Assembly (NCBI GenBank): GCA_902806375.1
Contig: CADCWK010000048.1
Location: forward strand, 1 to 10,230
Direction: 5' to 3'
DNA: 10,230 nucleotides
From: an uncultured Thermomicrobiales bacterium
Lineage (GTDB): Bacteria > Chloroflexota > Chloroflexia > Thermomicrobiales > UBA6265
The notes beneath the pieces were generated by a model. It saw only the letters and a list, made by a program, of their open reading frames with translations, was not told the DNA's origin and searched no databases. The translations under genes were made by a program, and so were the position numbers. Below are positions 1-6,326 of this stretch, one piece after another (the stretch's first letter is position 1; every line of letters starts with the position of its first letter).

Positions 1-894
1 ATCACCTCCCTGATGATCCCCGGGCCCGTCGGGTCGTACGGCCTCATCCCGGAATGGGAGGAGATCAACGGCTACCCCGTCACGGCGATCGACCGCGCGA
101 TGGGAGCCCGGGTCGGGCCCGGGTCAGCGGTCGTTCTCGATGGGGAGTTCGATGTGGCCCGGGTCAGGGACACGTTGACAAGTCATGGGTTCGTGCCAGC
201 CGGTGTGGGTGACGCGGAGGTGCTGGCCCTCGACGACGCGACCTGGGACCTGGTCGATCCATTCCCCAGCCTCTGGTTCGATCTGGGGCGTTATGTCGCG
301 GTGACCGGTGACTCCCGGCTGGTCTATGCCAGTGACGCGGACGTCATGGCGAGTATCGTCGACCTGCTCGGGGGAACCGGAACCCCGGCCACGGCCGACG
401 ACTGGTTCATGGGCCTGTTTCCCGGCGACCTGGAGGCGCCGGTCAGCGGTCAACTCGTCGGGCACTACGGTCTGGACGTGACCATCCTGAACGAGGGAGC
501 CGACGAGCCGATCCCGGCGGGGTTCGGCGAGAACGCGCTGCCCCGGGTCGACCTGGCGTTCTTCGGGACGACCGCGGGTGATCGACCCTACGTCCGGGAC
601 GACGACGAGGAGATCCCCTTCCCCGACGCCGCGGTGGGCCAGTCGCAGATCCGTCTGCTGTTCGCGGACGCCGCGGCGGCCGAGACGGCGGCCGGGGTGA
701 TCGACTGGCGCGCGCGAAACGGCACGACACGGGACCCCTATGTCTCGTGGGAAGCCGCCGTCGGCGCCGTGAGCGTCAGCATCGAAGGGAATGAGAACCT
801 CGTCCTGGTCACGTTCGATGAGCGCGACGTCGCCACGCGGGTCGTCTACCACCTGCTGGACGAGGGCGACCTGGGGCTGATCAGCTACCCGTAG
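1..894 (+). CDS. Hypothetical protein, C-terminal part (N-terminus outside window), paralog of the next gene
   Basis: The reading frame is open to the left edge, so the true start probably lies upstream; the ATG at 13 has no convincing ribosome binding site. I do not recognise the family. The visible 297 residues align end to end with roughly residues 95-389 of the next gene. Shared blocks are a PEW motif, a VVLDGEFD-type segment (IVLQGRFD in the neighbour), LPRV-L-FG-T-G, and an (I/V)R(L/V)LFAD segment, then similar C-termini (GDLGLISYP versus GDMGFLLWK). The protein is acidic with no transmembrane segment in the visible part. The neighbour has a signal peptide, so this one is probably exported too, but its N-terminus cannot be seen. 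The stop at 892-894 lies 69 bases before the neighbour's start, so co-transcription is likely. Confidence 0.8.
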   Translation: MTSLMIPGPVGSYGLIPEWEEINGYPVTAIDRAMGARVGPGSAVVLDGEFDVARVRDTLTSHGFVPAGVGDAEVLALDDATWDLVDPFPSLWFDLGRYVAVTGDSRLVYASDADVMASIVDLLGGTGTPATADDWFMGLFPGDLEAPVSGQLVGHYGLDVTILNEGADEPIPAGFGENALPRVDLAFFGTTAGDRPYVRDDDEEIPFPDAAVGQSQIRLLFADAAAAETAAGVIDWRARNGTTRDPYVSWEAAVGAVSVSIEGNENLVLVTFDERDVATRVVYHLLDEGDLGLISYP

Positions 895-963
895 TCCATG
901 GCGGTCCCGGGTCCGCGACGGGTTGGACATGATCCGGTCACGGTGCCCGTATGGGGGAGTCCG

Positions 964-2133
964 ATGTATCTCACGAGACGCACGCTGCTCGCTCGGGTCC
1001 CGCTGGCCCTCATCGGTCCGGGGATCGCCGCGGGAGAAAACGCGCTCAGGTCCTTCGCCCTCGGCGAAGCGACCGGCGACGCCATGATCCCGACCATCCT
1101 CGATGTCGTGCCGGCCACGGCCCGTGAGAGTGACACGCAGTACGGGATCGTTATCGAGTTGACTGACATCGCCTCGGAACTCGAGCACACGGGTACCGTG
1201 CGACCGGCATCGCTCGACGAGGGCGACCCAGACCGGGAGGCGTATCTCGACCGGCTGACCGCGATCGCGTCGACTGGCGGGACCGTCGTCCAGTTCGCCC
1301 TCGCGCCGGAATGGCGCGACCTGCACGGGTTCGACATCCTCGATGTCGACCAGATCGCGTCGTATGGCGTGCCGCCCGACAGGGTGATCGTCCTCCAGGG
1401 GCGGTTCGACCGCGACGAGATCCGGGCTGCGCTCACGGACCAGGGGTACGAGGCGAACGATGTCGACGGTGTCACGGTGATGGCCCTGGAAGACGGCGAC
1501 CCGCTTGGTCTGGACAACCCGGTCAACCGGATCTGGGTCGGTAGTGCTCGGAACGTCGCGCTGATCGACGACGGGCGTCTGGCGTTCTCCGCCTCGACGG
1601 CGTTGGTCGAGGAAGTAATCCAGACATCGGCCGGCGATGAGGAGTCGCTGAACTCCGATGACGACATGCTTGCGCTCTTCCCCATGACAGCCGAACCGTT
1701 CACGTCAGGGGTAGTGGTCGACGGGCGCGGCCTCGCGGCCGATCGCTTCCCCAATTCGGAGGAAGACGGCGGTCCATCGCTGCCGCGTGTACACCTCACC
1801 GTGTTCGGCGCGACTCCCGGAGCGCTTTCCCTGCCGTCGGAGGACGGCAGGGAGTCGGAGGCCAACTACCCCATCGGTGAGAACCAGGTACGGGTCCTGT
1901 TCGCGGACGGCGATGCGGCGGCCACGGGACGGGAGGCGATCGAGTCGCGGCTGGCGACCGGGTCGTCGGTCCACCTCCGCGAGGCGTGGTCGGATCTGTT
2001 TGGGGAGATCGCGGTCGAACAGGTAAACGACTCCGCGCTGGTCATCGTGCACCTGCCAAAGTGGATGCCGGGTCAGCGCCGCGTCACGGATCTCGTCTAC
2101 ATGGGCGACATGGGATTCCTGCTCTGGAAGTGA
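964..2133 (+). CDS. Hypothetical exported protein with twin-arginine-like signal peptide
   Basis: A 389-residue protein of unknown function. I chose the ATG at 964 over the in-frame ATG at 898 because a GGGGGAG ribosome binding site (953-959) lies 4 bases before it, and because the protein then opens with a signal peptide: MYLTRRTLLARVPLALIGPG. It has two arginines at residues 5-6, a hydrophobic stretch, and a plausible cleavage site near residues 23-24 (IAAGE). There is no lipobox cysteine. After that come an acidic N-terminal region (about 45-100), PEW at 116-118, VIVLQGRFD near 141-149, LPRVHLTVFG near 273-282, and an RVLFAD block near 310-315. From PEW to the C-terminus it matches the upstream gene, so the pair is a tandem duplication. 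No catalytic motif is recognisable. The product most likely acts outside the membrane; a ligand-binding or structural role would be a guess. Confidence 0.85.
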   Translation: MYLTRRTLLARVPLALIGPGIAAGENALRSFALGEATGDAMIPTILDVVPATARESDTQYGIVIELTDIASELEHTGTVRPASLDEGDPDREAYLDRLTAIASTGGTVVQFALAPEWRDLHGFDILDVDQIASYGVPPDRVIVLQGRFDRDEIRAALTDQGYEANDVDGVTVMALEDGDPLGLDNPVNRIWVGSARNVALIDDGRLAFSASTALVEEVIQTSAGDEESLNSDDDMLALFPMTAEPFTSGVVVDGRGLAADRFPNSEEDGGPSLPRVHLTVFGATPGALSLPSEDGRESEANYPIGENQVRVLFADGDAAATGREAIESRLATGSSVHLREAWSDLFGEIAVEQVNDSALVIVHLPKWMPGQRRVTDLVYMGDMGFLLWK

Positions 2134-2194
2134 CGGGCGCGGGACGACTGGTGATCCGGGACGGCTGCCGTCCCTGGTGTCTCGAGAACCAAAA

Positions 2195-2208
2195 AGAACA
2201 TTTGTTCT
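2195..2208. promoter_or_regulatory. LexA-type inverted repeat (candidate SOS box)
   Basis: AGAACATTTGTTCT is a 6-bp inverted repeat around TT, containing GAAC-N4-GTTC. That is the core of the LexA box known from Gram-positive bacteria (consensus CGAACRNRYGTTYC; 11 of 14 positions fit). It sits in a short AT-rich patch in GC-rich DNA, 140 bases before the dCTP deaminase start and after the stop of the exported-protein gene. The function is inferred; no lexA gene is in the window. Confidence 0.4.
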
Positions 2209-2240
2209 CTCGCGTAGGGGCGACGGTAGATGTCGGCACG

Positions 2241-2270
2241 TTGACGGATCCGCCTCGCGTGCCGTAGTGT
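2241..2270 (+). promoter_or_regulatory. Candidate sigma-70-type promoter of dcd
   Basis: TTGACG (2241-2246) and TAGTGT (2265-2270) are separated by 18 bases, about 80 bases before the dCTP deaminase ATG. The -35 matches the consensus at five of six positions; the -10 is weaker. A perfect palindrome overlaps the -10, which would fit a regulated promoter. Confidence 0.4.
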
Positions 2271-2279
2271 ACGTACACT
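2266..2279. promoter_or_regulatory. Perfect 14-bp palindrome, candidate operator
   Basis: AGTGTACGTACACT is identical to its reverse complement. It overlaps the proposed -10 element of the dcd promoter, where a bound repressor would block transcription. The compact TGTACGTACA core looks like the operator of a dimeric helix-turn-helix regulator, but no regulator gene is nearby and I cannot assign a family. Confidence 0.45.
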
Positions 2280-2348
2280 TGCCATCATCGACGGGTCTGG
2301 TCTCGTGTGCCCGGCGCGGTGTCGTCATGACAATCCACGGAGTCGGAC

Positions 2349-2999
2349 ATGGTGCTCTCGGATCGCGACATTCTCAAGGCGCTGGAATCGGGCCGGATCC
2401 GGATCGACCCCGTCGTCGACCTGGAGACGCAACTCGGCTCGGTCTCGATCGACTTTCGGCTGGGCACGACCTTCATGGTCTTCGAGCACAGCCGGTACAG
2501 CTTCATCGACCCACGCCAGCCGCAGTCCATCGGCGACGCGATGCGGACGATCGAGGTCGTCGACGAGCAGCCGTTCATCATGCAACCGGGTGACTTCGCA
2601 CTGGCCTCGACGATCGAATCGTTGGAGCTGGACGACGCGATCCTCGGCCGGCTGGAGGGGCGATCGAGCATCGCCCGGCTGGGCATCACCGTGCACTCGA
2701 CCGCCGCCGTCTTCGAGCCGGGTTGGCGCGGGACGGCGACGATGGAGCTGAGCAACCTCGGTCGGATGGCGGTCGCGCTCTACCCCGGGATGCGGATCTG
2801 CTCGTTCTCCTTCGAGGAGGTGTCGTCGCCGGTGATGGTGCCGTACCACGCCAAGCGCAATGCCAAGTACGCCGGACAGAGCACGCCGCGCGCGAGCCTG
2901 CTGGCCGACGAGGGCCGGCGCGCGGAGCAGCCGACGGTGACCGGTCCGCACGGCGATGACGACCTGGTCCTCGAGCCACGGGGCGAGACGGGGCGGTAA
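2349..2999 (+). CDS. dcd: dCTP deaminase (possibly bifunctional dCTP deaminase/dUTPase)
   Basis: Deaminates dCTP to dUTP in the cytoplasm, supplying dUTP/dUMP for thymidylate synthesis. The 216-residue product follows the family layout: LSDRDIL at the N-terminus, SIDFRLG at 33-39, GRSSIARLG at 104-112, MELSN at 132-136 with the expected catalytic glutamate E133, and KYAGQ at 173-177 in the C-terminal nucleotide-binding segment. The HSTA motif (116-119) and the opening residues resemble the bifunctional Mycobacterium tuberculosis enzyme more than the monofunctional Escherichia coli one, which has HVTA; bifunctionality is inferred only. Two oddities: the usual DPG is EPG here (E123), and about 30 charged residues extend past the normal end. 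The start is supported by GGAG (2339-2342) 6 bases upstream. A hairpin follows the gene, and two candidate operators precede it. Confidence 0.93.
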   Translation: MVLSDRDILKALESGRIRIDPVVDLETQLGSVSIDFRLGTTFMVFEHSRYSFIDPRQPQSIGDAMRTIEVVDEQPFIMQPGDFALASTIESLELDDAILGRLEGRSSIARLGITVHSTAAVFEPGWRGTATMELSNLGRMAVALYPGMRICSFSFEEVSSPVMVPYHAKRNAKYAGQSTPRASLLADEGRRAEQPTVTGPHGDDDLVLEPRGETGR

Positions 3000-3021
3000 G
3001 CGACTACGGCTGGCGATCCAT

Positions 3022-3065
3022 GAGACGAGCGGCGCCCGGGCGATGATCCGGGCGCCGCTCGTCTC
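3022..3065 (+). terminator. Perfect 18-bp hairpin after dcd, probable terminator
   Basis: Arms 3022-3039 and 3048-3065 are exact reverse complements with an 8-base loop, starting 23 bases after the dcd stop. No T-run follows, so it is not a textbook intrinsic terminator, but the position right after the gene and the strength of the stem favour a terminator or 3'-end stabiliser. Confidence 0.6.
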
Positions 3066-3149
3066 GTCCCATGCCGATTCGCGACGGATGAGACCGGCGA
3101 CAGGATGGCCATTGGCGACCAGGGGTGACCACTCCAGGGCGGGTCACGT

Positions 3150-3260
3150 GTGGACGGGGAGAAGCGGATCGATCCCGGGACGATGCGGGACGAAGATACC
3201 GAGGCGGCCTTTGAAGCAGAGGATCAGCGAGAGGATCAACTGTTACGGGAGGGACGATGA
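3150..3260 (+). CDS. Possible 36-residue acidic small protein
   Basis: A GTG at 3150 (or the internal ATG at 3183) opens a frame ending in TGA at 3258-3260. The product is very hydrophilic and acidic, with DEDTEAAFEAEDQREDQ in its second half. The stop overlaps an ATG at 3257 that has a GGGAGG motif 4 bases before it but reads only nine codons (MTDQIPMRQ). There is only a weak ribosome binding site for the 36-codon frame, and its codons are less GC-biased at the third position than those of the flanking genes. It may be a small peptide gene, a leader, a gene remnant, or chance. Confidence 0.2.
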   Translation: MDGEKRIDPGTMRDEDTEAAFEAEDQREDQLLREGR

Positions 3261-3315
3261 CGGACCAGATTCCCATGCGGCAGTGACGATACGGGACCCG
3301 ATTGCCGGGCAGGGA

Positions 3316-3331
3316 TGTTTCATGTGAAACG
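3316..3331 (+). promoter_or_regulatory. parS-like ParB-binding site 1
   Basis: TGTTTCATGTGAAACG matches the parS consensus TGTTNCACGTGAAACA except at position 8 (T for C) and position 16 (G for A). It is intergenic. ParB binds parS and loads the chromosome-segregation and SMC machinery near the origin. Two further sites of the same type lie within 1.5 kb, which raises the likelihood that this is real. Confidence 0.6.
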
Positions 3332-3379
3332 CTGGAAGGGGTGCAAGCTCCTTGATCGTACCGGTCGGCTCCTCAACGC

Positions 3380-3409
3380 TTGGCGCCGAACCCTGTCCAG
3401 ATCCATACT
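3380..3409 (+). promoter_or_regulatory. Candidate promoter of the 126-residue protein gene
   Basis: TTGGCG (3380-3385) and CATACT (3404-3409) are 18 bases apart, and the -10 lies about 65 bases before the ATG at 3475. The fit to sigma-70 elements is moderate. CATACTGGG recurs on the - strand upstream of the 205-residue protein gene (9583-9591), though without a good -35 there. Confidence 0.3.
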
Positions 3410-3474
3410 GGGGTGACCATGGGCAGGGACCGCTCTCGATCCCGCCCTTCGTGCTCTCAGGAGAACCGCGCCCG

Positions 3475-3855
3475 ATGACGACGACCATTGGCCTACGTGA
3501 ACGGGTCCTGCCGATGCTTCGCCATGTCGCGCGCGAGTATGCCCAGGCGACACCGTCTGGGTATCCGGAGGTCGTCGACGAGCCGGCTCAAGGGATCGTC
3601 GGGATCGCCCTGGACCCGAGCTTCACCCTGTTCTTCACCGAGGGGATCGACGGCTGGACCGCGCAGTTGACCCGGCGCAATGCCCGGACCGACGCGCGCT
3701 CGAGTGCGAGCACCATGCGGCACGGCGGCGCCCCCTTCAACGATGCCCGGCTGCTTCCCGACGATGTCTCAGACCAGGCGCTGCGTAATCTGATCGCGGA
3801 ACTGAAGTCTCACTATAACCAGCAGCCGGGATTGATCCATATGTCCGACTCATAG
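3475..3855 (+). CDS. Hypothetical small protein
   Basis: I do not recognise this 126-residue product. The frame is open further upstream to a TTG at 3352, but I start at the ATG at 3475 because AGGAG (3459-3463) precedes it by 11 bases and the upstream residues look non-coding. It is predicted soluble, with no signal peptide or membrane segment. It has an N-terminal helix-like segment (LRERVLPMLRHVAREYAQ), a hydrophobic strand-like core (GIVGIALDPSFTLFF, about residues 40-54), a charged middle rich in R, S and D, and a C-terminal helix-like segment around LRNLIAELKSHY. The single domain reads like a small alpha/beta fold. It converges on ndk across a shared perfect hairpin, so it is probably transcribed alone. 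Confidence 0.7.
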   Translation: MTTTIGLRERVLPMLRHVAREYAQATPSGYPEVVDEPAQGIVGIALDPSFTLFFTEGIDGWTAQLTRRNARTDARSSASTMRHGGAPFNDARLLPDDVSDQALRNLIAELKSHYNQQPGLIHMSDS

Positions 3856-3878
3856 CGCCGCACCCGGCACCACATTTT

Positions 3879-3933
3879 GACGGGACGAGAGGACGGACCG
3901 GCCACAATGGCCGGTCCGTCCTCTCGTCCCGTC
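3879..3933. terminator. Perfect 26-bp hairpin between convergent genes, probable bidirectional terminator
   Basis: Arms 3879-3904 and 3908-3933 are exact reverse complements with a 3-base loop (CAA). The hairpin starts 24 bases after the stop of the + strand gene and 20 bases after the stop of ndk on the - strand. Such a symmetric position suits termination of both transcripts. Neither side has a T-run, so it may work by stem strength or with a factor. Confidence 0.75.
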
Positions 3934-3952
3934 GTCGCCCTGACACTGGGGT

Positions 3953-4411
3953 CTATTCGACGACCCAGCGATCGCTGTCACGGGTGTAGGACACGATCTC
4001 GTCCGCCTCGAAGAACAGGGCGACCTCGCGCGCCGCACTGTCCGGGCTGTCCGACCCATGGACGAGATTCCGGCCGACCTGGAGGGCGAAATCGCCGCGG
4101 ATGGTGCCTGGCGCGGCGGCGACCGGGTTGGTGCTGCCGATCGACGCGCGGGCGGCCGCGATCGCGTCGGAGCCCTCGAAGACCATCACCGCCGACGGAC
4201 CGGAGCCGATGTAGTCCACGAGACCGGCGTAGAATCCCTTGCCCTGGTGCTCGGCGTAGTGCCGGGAGGCGAGACTCTCGTCGATCACCCGGAACTTGAG
4301 CGCGACGAGTTTGAGTCCACGCCCCTCCAGACGCGAGATGATCGTGCCAGTCAGACCGCGCTGGACGGCGTCGGGCTTGGCGATGATGAGCGTCCGCTGC
4401 GTGTCAGCCAT
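3953..4411 (-). CDS. ndk: Nucleoside diphosphate kinase
   Basis: Transfers the gamma-phosphate from ATP to nucleoside diphosphates through a phosphohistidine, balancing cytoplasmic NTP and dNTP pools. At 152 residues it is a little longer than the usual 140 or so. Family landmarks are all present: TLIIAKPDAVQRG at 7-19 with K12, MVFEGSDAI near 76-84, TNPVAAAPGTIRGDFAL near 94-110, and NLVHGSDSP at 115-123 with the active-site H118. The C-terminus (VSYTRDSDRWVVE) is slightly extended. AGGGAGAA on the - strand (4415-4422) lies just before the ATG at 4411, confirming the start. The gene stands alone, with a hairpin 20 bases after its stop and about 490 bases of intergenic DNA upstream, which contains two parS-like sites and possible alternative hairpins in its leader. 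Confidence 0.97.
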   Translation of the reverse strand: MADTQRTLIIAKPDAVQRGLTGTIISRLEGRGLKLVALKFRVIDESLASRHYAEHQGKGFYAGLVDYIGSGPSAVMVFEGSDAIAAARASIGSTNPVAAAPGTIRGDFALQVGRNLVHGSDSPDSAAREVALFFEADEIVSYTRDSDRWVVE

Positions 4412-4471
4412 TGGTTCTCCCTGTCGAGTGAGGCATGGATCGTCCTGCCCGACCCCTGTGCCGGACCTGTC

Positions 4472-4504
4472 GCCCCGGTCGAGATGCGCCGGGGCAAACC
4501 CGGC
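4472..4504 (-). promoter_or_regulatory. Overlapping, mutually exclusive hairpins upstream of ndk
   Basis: GCCCCGG (4472-4478) can pair with CCGGGGC (4489-4495), while GCCGGG (4488-4493) can pair with CCCGGC (4499-4504). The shared bases 4489-4493 cannot do both. If the ndk transcript starts upstream of this, about 60-90 bases before the start codon, this could be a small switching leader. In such GC-rich DNA chance is a serious alternative. Confidence 0.2.
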
Positions 4505-4632
4505 GAAGGATACCGCACCCGCTCGGTCCCGACTGCTCTGTCAGGACCGGCGATCGTTCTACTGCGGCCACCAAGCACCGGTCTGATCAGTCAGCATGGA
4601 ACCAGGCTTTCCCCGTTTGGACTGCCGTGGGA

Positions 4633-4648
4633 CGTTCCACGTGAAACA
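4633..4648 (+). promoter_or_regulatory. parS-like ParB-binding site 2
   Basis: CGTTCCACGTGAAACA matches the parS consensus TGTTNCACGTGAAACA at every defined position but the first. It is the best of the three sites in the window, and it is intergenic between ndk and pdhC. Confidence 0.7.
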
Positions 4649-4811
4649 GCGCGCAATTGAGTCCGGATGGCGCCGAGACCCTACCGGTCCCCGGTCACGC
4701 CCCTTGCCTCATCCCGGGTCACCACGGGGGCGTCAAGGTATGCGACAGAAGGATCCTCGCTCAATACGTTGAGCGGATTGCGGCGGCAACACCTCGCCGC
4801 GCCGGACCGGA

Positions 4812-4827
4812 CGTTTCATGTGAAACA
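4812..4827 (+). promoter_or_regulatory. parS-like ParB-binding site 3
   Basis: CGTTTCATGTGAAACA differs from the parS consensus at positions 1 and 8. It shares the T at position 8 with site 1 and the C at position 1 with site 2. It lies 163 bases after site 2, just beyond the pdhC terminator, and in the same orientation. Confidence 0.6.
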
Positions 4828-4836
4828 TGAGGGGCG

Positions 4837-4878
4837 AAAACGAGAGGGGCGGTAGCGACTCACTCGCTACCGCCCCTC
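4837..4878 (-). terminator. Intrinsic terminator of the pdh operon
   Basis: Arms 4844-4858 and 4864-4878 form a perfect 15-bp GC-rich stem with a 5-base loop. Read on the - strand, the stem is followed within three bases by TTTT (4837-4840). It begins 26 bases after the pdhC stop, as expected for the end of the operon. Confidence 0.8.
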
Positions 4879-4904
4879 CCGTCCTGGCCAGCACCAGTTG
4901 ACCG

Positions 4905-6317
4905 CTAGCCGAGGGCGAGAGTCATTGGTCGCTCGAGGTACCCCCGGACGGTCTGGAGGAAGCGCGCCACCTCGGCACCATCGACCGCACGGTGATCCGC
5001 CGCTACGGTCAGCTTCATCCGCTGCCCGATGACGATCTCGTTGCCGGACACGACCGGCGTCCGGACGATCGCACCGACGGCGAGGATTGCCGCCTGCGGT
5101 GGGTTGATCACTGCAATGAACTCGTCCACGTCGAGCATCCCAAGGTTGGAGATCGTGAACGTCCCGCCCTGGTACTCCTCGGGCTTGAGCCCACCATTCT
5201 TCGCCCGGCCGATCAGATCCTTCGATGCCCGAGAGACCGCCCCGAGGCTCTTCTGGTCCGCGTCGGCGATGAACGGGGCGATCAAGCCTCCGTCCAGCGC
5301 GACAGCTATGTTGATGTCGATGTTGACATGATCGTAGAGCTCCCCGTCCTCGAATGAAGCGTTCAGGTCGCGATGCTGCGGCAAGGCCAGCGCCGCCGCC
5401 TTCACGATCATGTCGTTGAACGAAACCCGCGCCCCACCCTCGGGCACCTGGGCGTTGACCTCGGACCGGAAGGCCGCCGCGGCGTCCATGGCGATCTCGG
5501 CCGTGACGTAGAAGTGCGGCACCGTCTGCTTGGACTCCGCCATCCGGCGACCGGTCACCCGGCGGATGCGCGGCAGGTCGCGCAGGACCGGTTCCGGGCG
5601 CCCGACGTGGCGCGCGGGAGCCGACACCTGGGACGAGGTCGCGATCTTCGGCGCAGCCTCGGCAGCCGGTGCGGCCGGTGTGGCCTGGGCCGCGACCGGG
5701 GTCGGCTCCGGCTGAGCAGCGCGCGGCTGCTGCTTCTGGCCACCGGTCACGAACGGCATCACGTCGTCCTTGACGATCCGCCCCCCCGGTCCACTCCCGT
5801 CGATCTGGGTCAGGTCGATCCCGTGCTCGCTCGCGAGCCGCTTGACGAGCGGGGAAGCGCGGAACCGGCCGTTGCCGGACCCGCCCGTGGGGACCGGCGC
5901 TTCGGTGGCGGCCGGCGCGACGGACGTCGCCGTGCTGGCACCCGCACCGGCCGGCTCGGACGCCTCGGCATCGCTCTTCAGGTTGACGACGGTCTGCCCG
6001 GTCGGCTCCGCGTCGGCCCCGGTGTCGGCCAGGGCCGTGGTGGCCGCGGCGTCGCCCGTCGCGCTCGCTGTGACCGACCCATCGTCGGCACCGATCTGGG
6101 CGATCGGCTGACCGATCGGGACGACGTCGCCCTCACCGACCAGCAGCCGGGCCAGCGTGCCCGACTCCGTCGCCTCGATCTCGAGCGAGACCTTGTCCGT
6201 CTCGATCTCGGCGATGGCGTCGCCTTGGCTGACCTCGTCGCCCTCGGCCTTGAGCCACTTGAGGAGCGTGCCCTCCTCCATACCGTCGCCCATCTTGGGC
6301 ATGATCATCATCGGCAT
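4905..6317 (-). CDS. pdhC: Dihydrolipoamide acetyltransferase, E2 of pyruvate dehydrogenase
   Basis: E2 core of the cytoplasmic pyruvate dehydrogenase complex: takes the acetyl group from E1 onto a lipoyl arm and passes it to coenzyme A. The 470-residue product has the full architecture: one N-terminal lipoyl domain (about 1-78) with the lipoylated lysine K42 in ETDKVSLEI, a long Ala/Pro/Thr-rich linker, a peripheral-subunit-binding domain (about 150-190, ending SGPGGRIVKDDV), a second linker, and the catalytic domain from about 240. The catalytic motif DHRAVDGA (His near 442, Asp near 446) is intact. The start at 6317 lies 9 bases after the pdhB stop, and the binding-site-like AAAGGATAAGG spans that stop, so translation is probably coupled. 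A branched-chain or acetoin E2 cannot be excluded from sequence alone, but the neighbouring E1 subunits favour pyruvate. Confidence 0.93.
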   Translation of the reverse strand: MPMMIMPKMGDGMEEGTLLKWLKAEGDEVSQGDAIAEIETDKVSLEIEATESGTLARLLVGEGDVVPIGQPIAQIGADDGSVTASATGDAAATTALADTGADAEPTGQTVVNLKSDAEASEPAGAGASTATSVAPAATEAPVPTGGSGNGRFRASPLVKRLASEHGIDLTQIDGSGPGGRIVKDDVMPFVTGGQKQQPRAAQPEPTPVAAQATPAAPAAEAAPKIATSSQVSAPARHVGRPEPVLRDLPRIRRVTGRRMAESKQTVPHFYVTAEIAMDAAAAFRSEVNAQVPEGGARVSFNDMIVKAAALALPQHRDLNASFEDGELYDHVNIDINIAVALDGGLIAPFIADADQKSLGAVSRASKDLIGRAKNGGLKPEEYQGGTFTISNLGMLDVDEFIAVINPPQAAILAVGAIVRTPVVSGNEIVIGQRMKLTVAADHRAVDGAEVARFLQTVRGYLERPMTLALG

Positions 6318-6326
6318 GTCGGTGCC

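Larger units (their letters stand above)
3000..3474. other. 475-base intergenic region
   Basis: The stretch between dcd and the next small gene holds a GC-rich perfect hairpin just after dcd, a very short open reading frame pair around 3150-3286, a parS-like site at 3316-3331, and a possible promoter at 3380-3409. I see no homolog of a known gene here on either strand. Confidence 0.6.
4412..4843. other. Intergenic region upstream of ndk and downstream of pdhC
   Basis: No gene is supported on either strand. It should contain the ndk promoter, but I see no convincing -35/-10 pair. It holds two parS-like sites (4633-4648 and 4812-4827) and a pair of competing hairpins at 4472-4504. The pdhC terminator borders it on the right. 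Confidence 0.6.

Noticed and set aside
124..1326. 400-codon - strand frame opposite the two exported-protein genes
   Set aside because: The + strand frames are homologous to each other, with a signal peptide and binding site; the - strand frame is Arg-rich and spans both genes and their gap.
3352..3474. Upstream extension of the 126-residue protein to a TTG codon
   Set aside because: It would run through the proposed promoter, has no binding site, and the ATG at 3475 has AGGAG upstream.
4412..4904. Replication origin with DnaA boxes near the parS-like sites
   Set aside because: I found no TTATCCACA-type boxes or AT-rich unwinding tract; parS-like sites alone do not show an origin in this window.
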